Assembly: GCF_002077175.1 (NCBI RefSeq)
Contig: NZ_CP014943.1
Span: forward strand, 682,001 to 746,000
Direction of reading: 5' to 3'
Length of the DNA stretch: 64,000 nt
DNA from: Colwellia sp. PAMC 21821
GTDB taxonomy: Bacteria; Pseudomonadota; Gammaproteobacteria; Enterobacterales; Alteromonadaceae
The notes under the pieces were generated by a model that did no database searches, was not told the origin of the DNA, and saw only the letters and a list, made by a program, of their open reading frames with translations. Of this stretch, positions 49,248-58,161 are shown piece by piece; the stretch's first letter is position 1; the number at the start of each line of letters is the position of its first letter. The translations under genes and the position numbers were made by a program.

Positions 49248-49646
49248 TTAGGCGCTATTTTTAGTCGTTTTATTGGTCGATAAAACCGTAGCATTGTCTT
49301 TAGCAAGTGGTAAACGCCAAATAAAAACAAAAGGCCACGCGACTAAGGCAACGACTAAACCCTTCAACCAAATTGAAGGTAAAATATAACCAGACCACAC
49401 AACAGCAAGCACCATGGACACTAAGGCAATAATTTTCGCCCGCTTTGGAATACTGCGCGTTTGCTGCCAATGATAGATCATCGGCCCAAAAACTTTATTA
49501 GCCAATAACCTTTTATGCAACCGAGGCGAAGACTTAGCAAAACATGTTGCGGCCACCAATAAAAATGGCGTGGTTGGCAATAAAGGTAAAAACACGCCTA
49601 TAAATGCTAAGGCAACAAAAAAAATCCCGATTATTTTTAACAACAT
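49248..49646 (-). CDS. ybaN: YbaN/DUF454 family inner membrane protein
   Basis: A 132-residue protein with three or four membrane helices and the DUF454 core GVFLPLLPTTPFLLVAATCFAKSS (read in two parts) near residues 18-42, then FGPMIYHWQQTRSIP. Function unknown. Stand-alone gene, convergent with the DUF4202 gene. Confidence 0.85.
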   Translation of the reverse strand: MLLKIIGIFFVALAFIGVFLPLLPTTPFLLVAATCFAKSSPRLHKRLLANKVFGPMIYHWQQTRSIPKRAKIIALVSMVLAVVWSGYILPSIWLKGLVVALVAWPFVFIWRLPLAKDNATVLSTNKTTKNSA

Positions 49647-49739
49647 ATAACAGCCTATGCACTTTCGATTTTGAAGTTCTACTTTTGATGCTCTACTTAT
49701 TGATCAGCTAGCTATTGTCCTTGTGCCAATAGGTGATAG

Positions 49740-50543
49740 TTAATTATTAGCGGTTAGTTGCCAATCGTCATAAGGTAGATCAATCGAAGATAATAATTGC
49801 GCTAACTCCCCCGATGTTCGCATTTCAGTAATAATAGCACTTACGGCTTTATTCAAATGGCGCCCTTTCTCAGTATTGGGAAACAGCACTTTTACTTCAA
49901 ACCTTTGGAAAAGTTCTCGCTTAATTGAAGGTAGTAACTCGCTATTATATTTTAGTAGCGGGTCTGTGGAGGAGTCGGCAAAAATATAACCGTCGGTCAT
50001 TTTATATTGTATTTTCTTTAAACTACACAAAATACAATCAGAGCCCATTTCAACACCTTCGAAATAAGGTACATGTGCGGTATCTGTTTCAATTTTATAA
50101 TTACTGATATTCTCGATATCGATAACGATATCTTTATGGCTATAAAGTACAAAATTGACATGAAAAATAGTTTCGTCTGAATAGGAGAAATTATTAGCTT
50201 GTTGCTTTTCTTGATGGCTAACAGTGGAATTATTGAGGGTCAAAAGTGTTTTTTTCGATAACGGCTTTAGCTTTGCTTTAATAAAAGGTAAGTGCAAATC
50301 AACCTTATTGTTACTGACATAATAAATAGAACGTGAAAAAGGGACTATTTGAATATCAATGTCTTGCTTTAGTTTTTTCGCCAACACTCTGGCAAAATCA
50401 ACGAGAATACCTTTGCCGTCACTTTCTGCATGAACAGGCATTCGAGGAATACTCACCCTTAACTGCTCTGCAAAAGCATGAAAGTTAAAGAAAACGAGTA
50501 AATTGAATATAATACTGGCTGCTAATAAACGATTTTTTTTCAT
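49740..50543 (-). CDS. Extracellular solute-binding protein, family 3-like
   Basis: A 267-residue protein with a signal peptide (1-25, ending AFAE) and a type 2 periplasmic binding fold (LRVSIPRMPVH, GILVDFARVLAKKL, IVPFSRSIYYVSNNKVDLHL). No transporter genes adjoin it, so it may be an orphan sensor-type binding protein. Two Cys in GSDCILCS could form a disulfide. Ligand unknown. Confidence 0.75.
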   Translation of the reverse strand: MKKNRLLAASIIFNLLVFFNFHAFAEQLRVSIPRMPVHAESDGKGILVDFARVLAKKLKQDIDIQIVPFSRSIYYVSNNKVDLHLPFIKAKLKPLSKKTLLTLNNSTVSHQEKQQANNFSYSDETIFHVNFVLYSHKDIVIDIENISNYKIETDTAHVPYFEGVEMGSDCILCSLKKIQYKMTDGYIFADSSTDPLLKYNSELLPSIKRELFQRFEVKVLFPNTEKGRHLNKAVSAIITEMRTSGELAQLLSSIDLPYDDWQLTANN

Positions 50544-50966
50544 CGTAAATAACTATCCATTACGGCTGATACCTAAGCATAATATATTTTATTGCTTAAT
50601 GCCTCCCTACTTTCCCCCTGTTGATTAATTATGTGTTTATTTTTAACGCTCAAAATTAAAAACTATACGGCTTAATTCAATCAAGTTGGTATAACATCAT
50701 TTTAATGGTGCGAAATACTATATAGCGACTCTGTTAAATATTGCCTATATGTCTAAAAGAGCAACTTGCCATTTTAGAATCGATAAAAGCAATCATTCAC
50801 TATAAAGACTCATATTGAAAAGCGGAATTTATAGTGGCAATACCATACATTACTTAAGGCATAACTTAAGGTACTACTTAGAGCATTACTTAGAGTATTA
50901 CTTAGGTGCTAATTAGGGTATTAAATTATCGATGTACGCCGACTAAACGACTAGCCAATAATAAAC
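50544..50966. other. Gene-free stretch upstream of the solute-binding protein gene
   Basis: AT-rich, with a degenerate repeat end (CAATCAAGTTGGTATAAC) at about 50675-50695 and the 12-bp tandem repeat at 50848-50907. No gene seen. Confidence 0.4.
50848..50907. repeat. Five-unit 12-bp tandem repeat
   Basis: Five units of 12 bp such as CATTACTTAAGG, CATAACTTAAGG, TACTACTTAGAG, CATTACTTAGAG and TATTACTTAGGT, with a worn sixth unit after it. Confidence 0.75.
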
Positions 50967-51971
50967 CTACCGCTCAGTATTCCAGCTAAATAAATATGCC
51001 CCTAAGCTTAGAAATAGTGTACTCATTATCACTAGCACCGATACGTGATAACTGATATCGGCTAACGTTGCCCCTTCCGTTATTATTTTACGGGCGCCAG
51101 CAACCAAATGCGTTAAAGGTAGTAATTCAGCAAATATTTTTACCGCATTCGGCGCACCTTCCAAGCTGAACCAAACTCCTGATAACAGCATCATCGGCCA
51201 AGAACTTAAATTTAACAAACCGCCAATTAATTCTTCACTTTTACTGCGACTGGCAACTAACAGGCCTAAGGTGATCAAACTAAATGCACCTAATATGGCA
51301 ATAATGACTAAGTCAAAATAACTGCCTAACATATAGAAATCAAAAAATAGGTTACAGCCAATATAGACCACTGACGATAAGAACATAACAATAAATAGAC
51401 GCGAAAAAAGCTGCGCAGAGACAAACTCCAATGCCGACAATGGTGTGGCTTTCAATCGTTTTAAAACCGAATTTTTACGATAACGTACAATGACATAGCC
51501 AACGCCAAATAAGCAGCTAAACATCATATTCATTCCTAAAATACCTGGTAACACCCAATCAATATAACGAATTTTTTTACCTTGAGTTTCAAAACGCTGA
51601 TAATGACTGTGTTCGTTCAAGAATATTTTTTCTACTAAGTAACTGTTAGGTGCCCCTTGATTAACCCAATATTGTTGAGCATTAAAGTCCACTAGCAAAT
51701 CAATACTATGTTGTTCTAGCTTAACTTTCGCTACTGCGGTTTCTTGATAATCAATAAAGCCGATATATTTAGTTGCTAGAAAATTTGACTGACTTTGCGC
51801 TAAATTCAACACGCCAACTTTATAGACGGCACGACCGTCACCAGAAAATACAAATGACAAGCCCACCAACATTAATACAGGAAAAATCAAATTCCAGCCC
51901 AGTGAAGACCGATCTCGAAAAAATTCAATGTTGCGCGCTTTGAACACGGCAAAGAAACGTGAAAAATTCAT
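50967..51971 (-). CDS. ABC-2 type transporter permease
   Basis: A 334-residue permease: one N-terminal membrane helix (about 27-45), a long periplasmic loop (46-145) and a cluster of five helices in the C-terminal half (LPGILGMNMMFSCLFGVGYV onward). This is the ABC-2/NodJ-YhhJ plan of exporters. It pairs with the ATPase four bases upstream. Cargo unknown. Confidence 0.85.
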   Translation of the reverse strand: MNFSRFFAVFKARNIEFFRDRSSLGWNLIFPVLMLVGLSFVFSGDGRAVYKVGVLNLAQSQSNFLATKYIGFIDYQETAVAKVKLEQHSIDLLVDFNAQQYWVNQGAPNSYLVEKIFLNEHSHYQRFETQGKKIRYIDWVLPGILGMNMMFSCLFGVGYVIVRYRKNSVLKRLKATPLSALEFVSAQLFSRLFIVMFLSSVVYIGCNLFFDFYMLGSYFDLVIIAILGAFSLITLGLLVASRSKSEELIGGLLNLSSWPMMLLSGVWFSLEGAPNAVKIFAELLPLTHLVAGARKIITEGATLADISYHVSVLVIMSTLFLSLGAYLFSWNTER

Positions 51972-51975
51972 GTTA

Positions 51976-52857
51976 TTAATCCCTTAATGAGTGACCCGTC
52001 AATTTTAAAAATAAATCATCCAAATTGGGAGATTTAACATGTAACCCTGAAAGTGAAACGTTTTTAGCTAATAACAAGGCAATGGTTTTTTCTACATCAG
52101 TAGTGGTAATTTCTACTTGTTGGTCGTGCACTTGCCAATTTGATTGCTGACAAAGTTCATCTGGCACCTGATCAACAGGTAGATATATAAACACTTCATT
52201 GAAATGCTGATTTAACAACTGTCTTGGTGTGCCTCGAGCGATCACCTGTCCATGATCCATAATTAACACGTCATCACACAATTGCTGGGCTTCGTCCATA
52301 TAATGCGTAGTTAACACAACGGTTTTATTTTGCGCTTTAATATTTTTTATCAACTGCCAAAAGTTTCGTCTCGCTTGAGGGTCTAATCCTGTCGTAGGTT
52401 CATCGAGAAAAACAATATCAGGGTCATTAATGAGTGCTAACGCCAGTAATAATCGCTGACGTTGCCCGCCAGACAAAAGACGATTATCTCGGTTCAAAAA
52501 CTCACTTAAATCACATAATTCAATTAATTCTTCATGTGGCACTGTCTGTTGATAAAACGAAGTAAAAAGATTTAAGGTTTCTTTAACAGTGAGAAAATCT
52601 TGTAAAGCCGTGTGCTGAAATTGAATACCAATTTGTTGTGACATCGACTCATCTATAGCCTTACCGTAATAAAACACTTGGCCTTTTGTTGCTTTGATAA
52701 TGCCTTCCATTATTTCTATCGTGGTCGTTTTTCCAGCACCATTGGGCCCTAGCAGCCCAAAGCAATGACCTTTTTGAATAGCAAAGTTAACATTGTCTAC
52801 CGCAATAACATCTTTATAACGCTTGGTTAAGTTTTCAACACGAATAACTTCTTGCAT
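51976..52857 (-). CDS. ABC transporter ATP-binding protein (exporter type)
   Basis: A 293-residue ATPase from the ATG at 52857, preceded by GAGGTG; a TTG-initiated extension to 52869 is less likely. Walker A LGPNGAGKTTTIEI, signature LLSGGQRQRLLLALAL and Walker B DIVFLDEPTTGLDP are intact, followed by a C-terminal DUF4162-like tail. It drives the adjacent ABC-2 permease. A Fur box lies 73 bases upstream, between this gene and the divergent small gene, and could control both. Confidence 0.9.
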   Translation of the reverse strand: MQEVIRVENLTKRYKDVIAVDNVNFAIQKGHCFGLLGPNGAGKTTTIEIMEGIIKATKGQVFYYGKAIDESMSQQIGIQFQHTALQDFLTVKETLNLFTSFYQQTVPHEELIELCDLSEFLNRDNRLLSGGQRQRLLLALALINDPDIVFLDEPTTGLDPQARRNFWQLIKNIKAQNKTVVLTTHYMDEAQQLCDDVLIMDHGQVIARGTPRQLLNQHFNEVFIYLPVDQVPDELCQQSNWQVHDQQVEITTTDVEKTIALLLAKNVSLSGLHVKSPNLDDLFLKLTGHSLRD

Positions 52858-52929
52858 GACACACCTCAATAATACCCATGATGCATTCTAACGGCTGATT
52901 CAAAATAATAATACCAGAATACCAAACCA

Positions 52930-52952
52930 CAAATGATAATAATTATCATTTG
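52930..52952. promoter_or_regulatory. Fur box
   Basis: A perfect 23-base palindrome centred on GATAATAATTATC, close to the Fur 7-1-7 consensus. It overlaps the -35 (TTGTAT, 52950-52955) of a promoter whose -10 is TATTGT (52973-52978, 17-base spacer) and which faces the small gene at 53020. Confidence 0.85.
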
Positions 52953-53019
52953 TATTAATGGCTGTTTTCTACTATTGTTGTAACAATCTTATGCTAGTAA
53001 AGCAGACCAAGGAATAATA

Positions 53020-53202
53020 ATGGGATTTAAACAAGTCAGTGAAGGATGTACAGGGAAAGCTCAAGTTGAAATATCAACAGTGTTGTTAGCCCAGTTAATT
53101 ATCTCTGGTGTGCTAACGGGCAATGATTGCAGGTGCCTTGACAACAATGCCCGGAAAACATTATGGCAGTCTTTATTATCATTAAGTGTTGCTGAACAAT
53201 AA
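53020..53202 (+). CDS. Small Fur-box-linked protein of unknown function
   Basis: A 60-residue protein with Cys10, Cys37 and Cys39 (NDCRCLDNNARKTLW). No signal peptide or membrane helix. An AAGGAATA site precedes the ATG, and a well-formed promoter overlapped by a perfect Fur palindrome lies upstream, so it is very likely a real iron-repressed gene. I do not recognise the family with certainty; the CxC motif would suit iron or haem handling. Its stop is 22 bases from the convergent tmcA stop. Confidence 0.7.
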   Translation: MGFKQVSEGCTGKAQVEISTVLLAQLIISGVLTGNDCRCLDNNARKTLWQSLLSLSVAEQ

Positions 53203-53224
53203 GTCAGCAATGGTTTCTTGCTGA

Positions 53225-55513
53225 TTAACTTTGCTGATCTTTGATGTAATTTATCAAGTGCTGGTTTAACGCTTTTTTACCGGTAAAACCGTATTGTTGA
53301 CAAACTTGCTCAATGCTGTGTTTTTGTAAAATTCGTGCAATTAAAGGGAATACATCAACATTACGCGGTTCAGTACAATGCTTTAACAACCATTGGTGTA
53401 AAGCATAAACACAGCTACTAAATTGCCGTTGACCTGTAGAAAAATCATTTACACTTAGCATAATATCACTATCAAGCACTAACGTTTTCAACTCAATATT
53501 TCCATGAAGCAACTGCCAAATTAAGGGGGCTGACAGATACTTAAACTCATCGGTTAGCCAATAGTCAAATTGTCGATAAAACTGTTGAGTAATAACAGGT
53601 TGTAAAGCGCCGGCTTTAGGGGTTAATGCCTTAATCACTAAACAAGAGTGTTCACCACTGGCTTTATCTTTACTAAATCCAACTCGCGCTACGCTAAAGC
53701 CAGAACGCTGCCAAAACTTAAGTAATGTAGCGTTGCCAGCAAAACTAGCGCCAATAAAGTCGATACCTTGCTTGGCTATAGACTGTTCAATTCGATATAA
53801 AAAATCACGTCCTAGCCCTTGCCCTTGATATTGAGGGTGAACAGCAATACGCATAACTCTTTGATAACTATAATTAAAACTACCTTTTACACCACAATGC
53901 ACTAGAAGAGACTGCGGCATAAACTGATCACGCAATCGGCGCTGATTACCATTAACCAACTCAACAAGTTTTTCATCTGCATGCCCTTCACGCATGAGCA
54001 TGGCCACACCTAAAATATTAGCCCCGACTCTAAGTACAAATAATGAAATTGCCTTATTATTCAACAGGAGTTTTACATCGCTTGGCGAGGTTTGATAGTG
54101 AGCAGTTACCAACACGGCGAACGCTTGCTGCAAAAGCGTTTCGTTTGCAAGAAGTTGTTCGGCGCTAACAAGCTCTACTGTCGTTGTATCGGTTTGATTT
54201 ATTGTCTGAGTTATTGCCTGATTTATTCCCTGAGTTATTCCCTGATTTATTACCTGAGTTATTCCCTGAGTATTGTTGTCATAACTTGGCAATTTAGCAT
54301 TCAATAAACAACTCTCGAATACAAACCTTTCGAGCGGGTCATCACTAGCCCAACGAATAGGTTCATTAATGTGCATGTTGCGCCAATTCGGCATTAATTG
54401 CTGTAAAACCTGGCGAAACTTAATGCTAAAGCCGCGCCCTGCTCCTTCATAACCATGAATAGTGCTGGCAAATATTAAGCGATGATAATGAGTAAGCAAC
54501 TGCTGTAAAAGATAAACCGGAATCGCCGCTGCTTCATCCACCATCACAATACTCGCTTCTGGCTGCTCTTTTAACAGCACATCAATAGGATAGTAAACAA
54601 TTCGACCATTAGCGTGTTCAACATGAGTTGTTAGTACCTTAGCATTAGGTAAATGCTGTTCAACCTGCTGAAAAAATATTTTTAGGGCCGGTTTACTTGC
54701 CGCGGTAATAATAATGTTGATTGGTTGATGAGTATTTTCCAGCATCTGACATGACGCAAGTGCTAAAGCACTCGATTTACCACGACCTCTATCTGCCGTG
54801 AGCACCAAAGGCCTATCTCTATGTCCCGACAATACTTTCAGCATAGCCTCGACCGCGAAAACTTGTTCTTGAGTAATACAACCGTATGGCAAGTTTATGA
54901 CAAGATTATTGGCTGTTAATTGCCCATGCTCAATCGTATTTATAGGCGCTGTTACACTTTCATTCAAAGACCATAACATCGGTAATTCAGTGGTGTTTTG
55001 CTTGATTAGATAGCAGTTTTCGCCAGCTAATTGCCGAATGAAACGTTGGAGAAAATAGTCTTGTGTATGTGTATGTGAATGTGAGTTTGACTGTTTTAGC
55101 TGCTCGGCCTGCCATGGTTTGAGTAAAAGCAAGAAAACGCCACCCGCGACTAAAGTCCCTGAAAGTGCAGCAAAAGCATCGACATCAAAATCACCAGTAA
55201 AATCGACTGACTTATTCTCTGCTGAAAATACAATAACGTTTTGTTCGGTACCTAAATACTGGCTATAGTTTTTTTTATTTACGGCAATAAGCTGATGATA
55301 ATCACTAATATTGGCAACATCAGCATAAACAAGCCCTTGTTTTTTAGCTGTAGCACTCGCTATTTCGGCTGATAAAAATAAAGCTAAACTGGTCTCAAGC
55401 TGCTGCACTGTCCAAGGTTCATCACCCACTAAAACAACTAAACTGCGCCAACGCTTGGCTTTCGTTAATTGCTGTAACTGAAAACACCAACGTCCAAATT
55501 TATCTTTCAACAT
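53225..55513 (-). CDS. tmcA: tRNA(Met) cytidine acetyltransferase TmcA
   Basis: A 762-residue enzyme from the ATG at 55513; the frame is open to 55621 but the extra residues do not look like TmcA. Order: N-terminal domain, RecA-like helicase domain (Walker A TADRGRGKSSALALA, VMVDEAAAIPVYLLQQLL), GNAT domain (MRIAVHPQYQGQGLGRDFL) and C-terminal tRNA-binding region. It acetylates C34 of elongator tRNA-Met using acetyl-CoA and ATP. Between the helicase and GNAT parts it has an extra run of four-residue units such as GITQ and VINQ, from a 12-bp DNA repeat. Confidence 0.93.
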   Translation of the reverse strand: MLKDKFGRWCFQLQQLTKAKRWRSLVVLVGDEPWTVQQLETSLALFLSAEIASATAKKQGLVYADVANISDYHQLIAVNKKNYSQYLGTEQNVIVFSAENKSVDFTGDFDVDAFAALSGTLVAGGVFLLLLKPWQAEQLKQSNSHSHTHTQDYFLQRFIRQLAGENCYLIKQNTTELPMLWSLNESVTAPINTIEHGQLTANNLVINLPYGCITQEQVFAVEAMLKVLSGHRDRPLVLTADRGRGKSSALALASCQMLENTHQPINIIITAASKPALKIFFQQVEQHLPNAKVLTTHVEHANGRIVYYPIDVLLKEQPEASIVMVDEAAAIPVYLLQQLLTHYHRLIFASTIHGYEGAGRGFSIKFRQVLQQLMPNWRNMHINEPIRWASDDPLERFVFESCLLNAKLPSYDNNTQGITQVINQGITQGINQAITQTINQTDTTTVELVSAEQLLANETLLQQAFAVLVTAHYQTSPSDVKLLLNNKAISLFVLRVGANILGVAMLMREGHADEKLVELVNGNQRRLRDQFMPQSLLVHCGVKGSFNYSYQRVMRIAVHPQYQGQGLGRDFLYRIEQSIAKQGIDFIGASFAGNATLLKFWQRSGFSVARVGFSKDKASGEHSCLVIKALTPKAGALQPVITQQFYRQFDYWLTDEFKYLSAPLIWQLLHGNIELKTLVLDSDIMLSVNDFSTGQRQFSSCVYALHQWLLKHCTEPRNVDVFPLIARILQKHSIEQVCQQYGFTGKKALNQHLINYIKDQQS
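54195..54266. repeat. In-frame 12-bp tandem repeat inside tmcA
   Basis: Six units of 12 bp of the form TGA(G/T)TTATTCCC. On the coding strand they give alternating GITQ/INQ-type units, so unit number can change without breaking the frame. Confidence 0.85.
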
Positions 55514-55939
55514 CAAATTTAACCCTAAAATTATCTTGGCTAACACCAAGAGGTATAAGTCTATCAGAGCACTAATCAAAGCTAAATAACGGCGCACAAG
55601 TAAATCAGCTCGAAAAATCAACCTCTTGCACTTTATCCGTTATATTTTTATTGAAATGAATATAATAATTAGTTGAAAATCCGTCATTAGTTGCCTAAGT
55701 TCAAATTATACCCGTTTTTCTTTAAGTTACAGCCTTGCTTCAAAAAGTAGACCGGCTATAAATATTCGTTATATACACTATGATTATAAACTAGTCATTT
55801 TTGAGATATCGAAAATTAAAAATATTTTGCATGATGGCAGTGAATATAAATTAAATAAAAGACTCGGCTACTATTTATATATTGAGGCCGATATTTATTG
55901 TAATTGCAGCAAATACTGTAAAAGCCGTAGGTATAAAAA
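55514..55939. other. Gene-free stretch upstream of tmcA
   Basis: AT-rich. The first 108 bases are an open extension of the tmcA frame. The rest shows no gene, repeat or operator I can support; divergent promoters for tmcA and the PA3496-family gene must lie here. Confidence 0.35.
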
Positions 55940-56119
55940 ATGAATGACGATTTAACAGATAACGCTAGCCCTAGAAGAAAGCAAGAAAGTTATGACAAAG
56001 ACTTACCTAAAGGCGATAAGGCTTCTCATAATAGCGACATCAGAAAACGTATTGACGACTTGCTAGAAAAAAAGCGTCTTAAAGCTTTACTGGATGATGT
56101 TGACGACTGGGATTTTTAA
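55940..56119 (+). CDS. PA3496 family small protein
   Basis: A 59-residue acidic/basic protein. The C-terminal half (RKRIDDLLEKKRLKALLDDV, then DDWDF) is the pattern of the PA3496 family, annotated as putative envelope integrity proteins. The N-terminal half is a disordered Lys/Asp stretch. No signal peptide. It lies upstream of pdxH on the same strand with a 136-base gap. Confidence 0.7.
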   Translation: MNDDLTDNASPRRKQESYDKDLPKGDKASHNSDIRKRIDDLLEKKRLKALLDDVDDWDF

Positions 56120-56255
56120 TCCCTGACGTTGCTAACACTAAACACCAGCTTTCAATGATAAAATATTAACAATAATATTTTATCTGTAACGATTTGCTTC
56201 TTATCTAAAACTGCTATCATTAGCCTAATATATACGCGACCTAATTGCCTAAACT

Positions 56256-56909
56256 ATGACTTTATTTGAAAAATTACGCTGCTTATTGACCTTTGGTCAA
56301 GGCGTTGCTTTACCTTTACCTGCAATTGACCAAAACGCAGATCCCTTTTCTCTTTTTAAACTTTGGTTTGATGAGGCTAATAAGTCAGGAATTTTATTGC
56401 CTGAAGCCATGTCAGTAAGCAGTGTCAGCCAAGACGGTCAACCAAGTTGTCGTATGGTGCTACTGAAAGAATTTAACCAAGACGGATTTATCTTCTATAC
56501 CAATTACGCTAGCAGAAAGAGCCATGAACTCAGTGAGAATGACAAGATAGCATTGTTATTTCATTGGAATGTGTTGCAACGTCAAATTCGCATTGAAGGT
56601 TGTGTTGAAAAAGTTAGCGCCGAGCAATCAGCAAAGTATTTTCATAGCCGAGATCACGGCAGCCAAATTGGCGCTTGGGCATCTAAACAAAGTAGTAAAA
56701 TTCAATCCGAAACTGAACTTGCTGACAATGTTGCTTATTACACTAAGAAATTTGCCGGAAAAGAAGTGCCATTACCAGAATTTTGGGGAGGCTGGCGAAT
56801 TAAACCTCACTATATTGAGTTTTGGCAAGGTCGTACAAGCCGCTTACATGACCGAGTTTGTTTTGAAAAAAATGCTACAGGTTGGGACAACTTTAAACTG
56901 CAACCATAG
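56256..56909 (+). CDS. pdxH: Pyridoxamine 5'-phosphate oxidase
   Basis: A 217-residue FMN enzyme with the family features SCRMVLLKEFNQDGFIFYTNY (read across residues 66-86), SRKSHELSEND and the C-terminal FWQGRTSRLHDRV. It makes pyridoxal 5'-phosphate from PNP or PMP. Length agrees with E. coli (218). Stand-alone gene ending at a strong terminator. Confidence 0.96.
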   Translation: MTLFEKLRCLLTFGQGVALPLPAIDQNADPFSLFKLWFDEANKSGILLPEAMSVSSVSQDGQPSCRMVLLKEFNQDGFIFYTNYASRKSHELSENDKIALLFHWNVLQRQIRIEGCVEKVSAEQSAKYFHSRDHGSQIGAWASKQSSKIQSETELADNVAYYTKKFAGKEVPLPEFWGGWRIKPHYIEFWQGRTSRLHDRVCFEKNATGWDNFKLQP

Positions 56910-56940
56910 TATATTGATTAATTGTCATCGTTTGATTATT

Positions 56941-56969
56941 AAAAAAGGGAAGCAATGCTTCCCTTTTTA
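56941..56969. terminator. Bidirectional terminator between pdxH and oadB
   Basis: AAAAGGGAAGC-AAT-GCTTCCCTTTTT, a perfect stem with A- and T-runs, between convergent genes. Confidence 0.9.
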
Positions 56970-57025
56970 ATGTGTTGAGCCTAGCTAAAATACAGACTTA
57001 TCTAGCATGGCAATAGTCAAATATA

Positions 57026-58153
57026 TTAACCAACTAACGCTAATAATATACCGGCAGCAACAGCTGAACCAAGCACACCCGCAACATTTGGTCCCATAGC
57101 ATGCATAAGTAAAAAGTTATGCGGATTAGACTCTAAGCCGACCTTGTTGGCGACTCGAGCTGCCATTGGCACCGCCGATACACCTGCAGCACCAATAAGC
57201 GGGTTAACTTTTTCTTTCGACAGTTTATTCATCAGCTTCGCCATAAGTACGCCAGCAGCCGTACCGATAGAAAATGCTACTGCGCCTAAGGCTAGTATGC
57301 CTAAAGTTTTAGCATTCAAAAATTGATCAGCGCTTAACTTTGACCCTACGCCTAAACCTAAGAAAATAGTGACAATATTGATTAGCTCATTCTGTGCTGT
57401 AGAGCTTAAGCGATCGACAACGCCACACTCGCGCATCAAATTACCTAAACAAAACATCCCGACCAATGGCGTTGCCGCAGGTAAAAAGAATATCGTCATC
57501 ATTAAGACACCAAGCGGGAAAATAATTTTCTCAACTTTAGTAACATGACGTAATTGTGCCATCTCAATTTTACGTTCATCTTCTGTCGTTAGTGCGCGCA
57601 TTATTGGTGGCTGAATAATCGGTACTAATGCCATATAAGAATAGGCAGCAACAGCAATGGCACCAAGTAAATCAGGAGCAAGTTTTGATGCTAAGAATAT
57701 TGCTGTTGGACCATCTGCCCCACCAATGATGGCGATTGCAGACGCATCTTTCATAGAGAAATCTAGACCGACAAAATTTAACGCAATAGCACCAAACAAT
57801 GTGGCGAAAATACCAAACTGAGCGGCTGCACCTAAAAGTAATGTTTTAGGGTTTGCAATCAACGCACCAAAATCAGTCATGGCACCAACACCCATAAAAA
57901 TGAGTAATGGGAAGATACCTGTATCGATTCCTGCGTAGTAAATGAAATGCAACAAACCACCCACTTCAGAAAAGCCAGCGACCGGGATGTTAGTTAAAAT
58001 AGCACCAAACCCCATAGGCACTAATAATAGTGGCTCAAAATTTCGGGCAATCGCAAGGTAAAGTAAACCACAACCTACTAGCATCATGATCACTTGGCCT
58101 AGCTCAAAGTTTGCTAAGCCTGTGGACATCCACAATAATTTCAAAGATTCCAT
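57026..58153 (-). CDS. oadB: Sodium-pump decarboxylase beta subunit
   Basis: A 375-residue membrane protein with about nine to eleven helices, including the conserved [18 protein letters not shown] (ion-binding Asp) near residue 142 and [14 protein letters not shown] near 320. It decarboxylates carboxybiotin and exports Na+. It follows oadA by eight bases; the gene order gamma-alpha-beta is standard. Confidence 0.96.
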   Translation of the reverse strand: MESLKLLWMSTGLANFELGQVIMMLVGCGLLYLAIARNFEPLLLVPMGFGAILTNIPVAGFSEVGGLLHFIYYAGIDTGIFPLLIFMGVGAMTDFGALIANPKTLLLGAAAQFGIFATLFGAIALNFVGLDFSMKDASAIAIIGGADGPTAIFLASKLAPDLLGAIAVAAYSYMALVPIIQPPIMRALTTEDERKIEMAQLRHVTKVEKIIFPLGVLMMTIFFLPAATPLVGMFCLGNLMRECGVVDRLSSTAQNELINIVTIFLGLGVGSKLSADQFLNAKTLGILALGAVAFSIGTAAGVLMAKLMNKLSKEKVNPLIGAAGVSAVPMAARVANKVGLESNPHNFLLMHAMGPNVAGVLGSAVAAGILLALVG

Positions 58154-58161
58154 GGACTTTC

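Noticed and set aside
53202..53226. Inverted repeat TCAGCAA / TTGCTGA as a terminator between the small gene and tmcA
   Set aside because: It overlaps both stop codons and lacks a clear T-run, so I could not support it as a feature.
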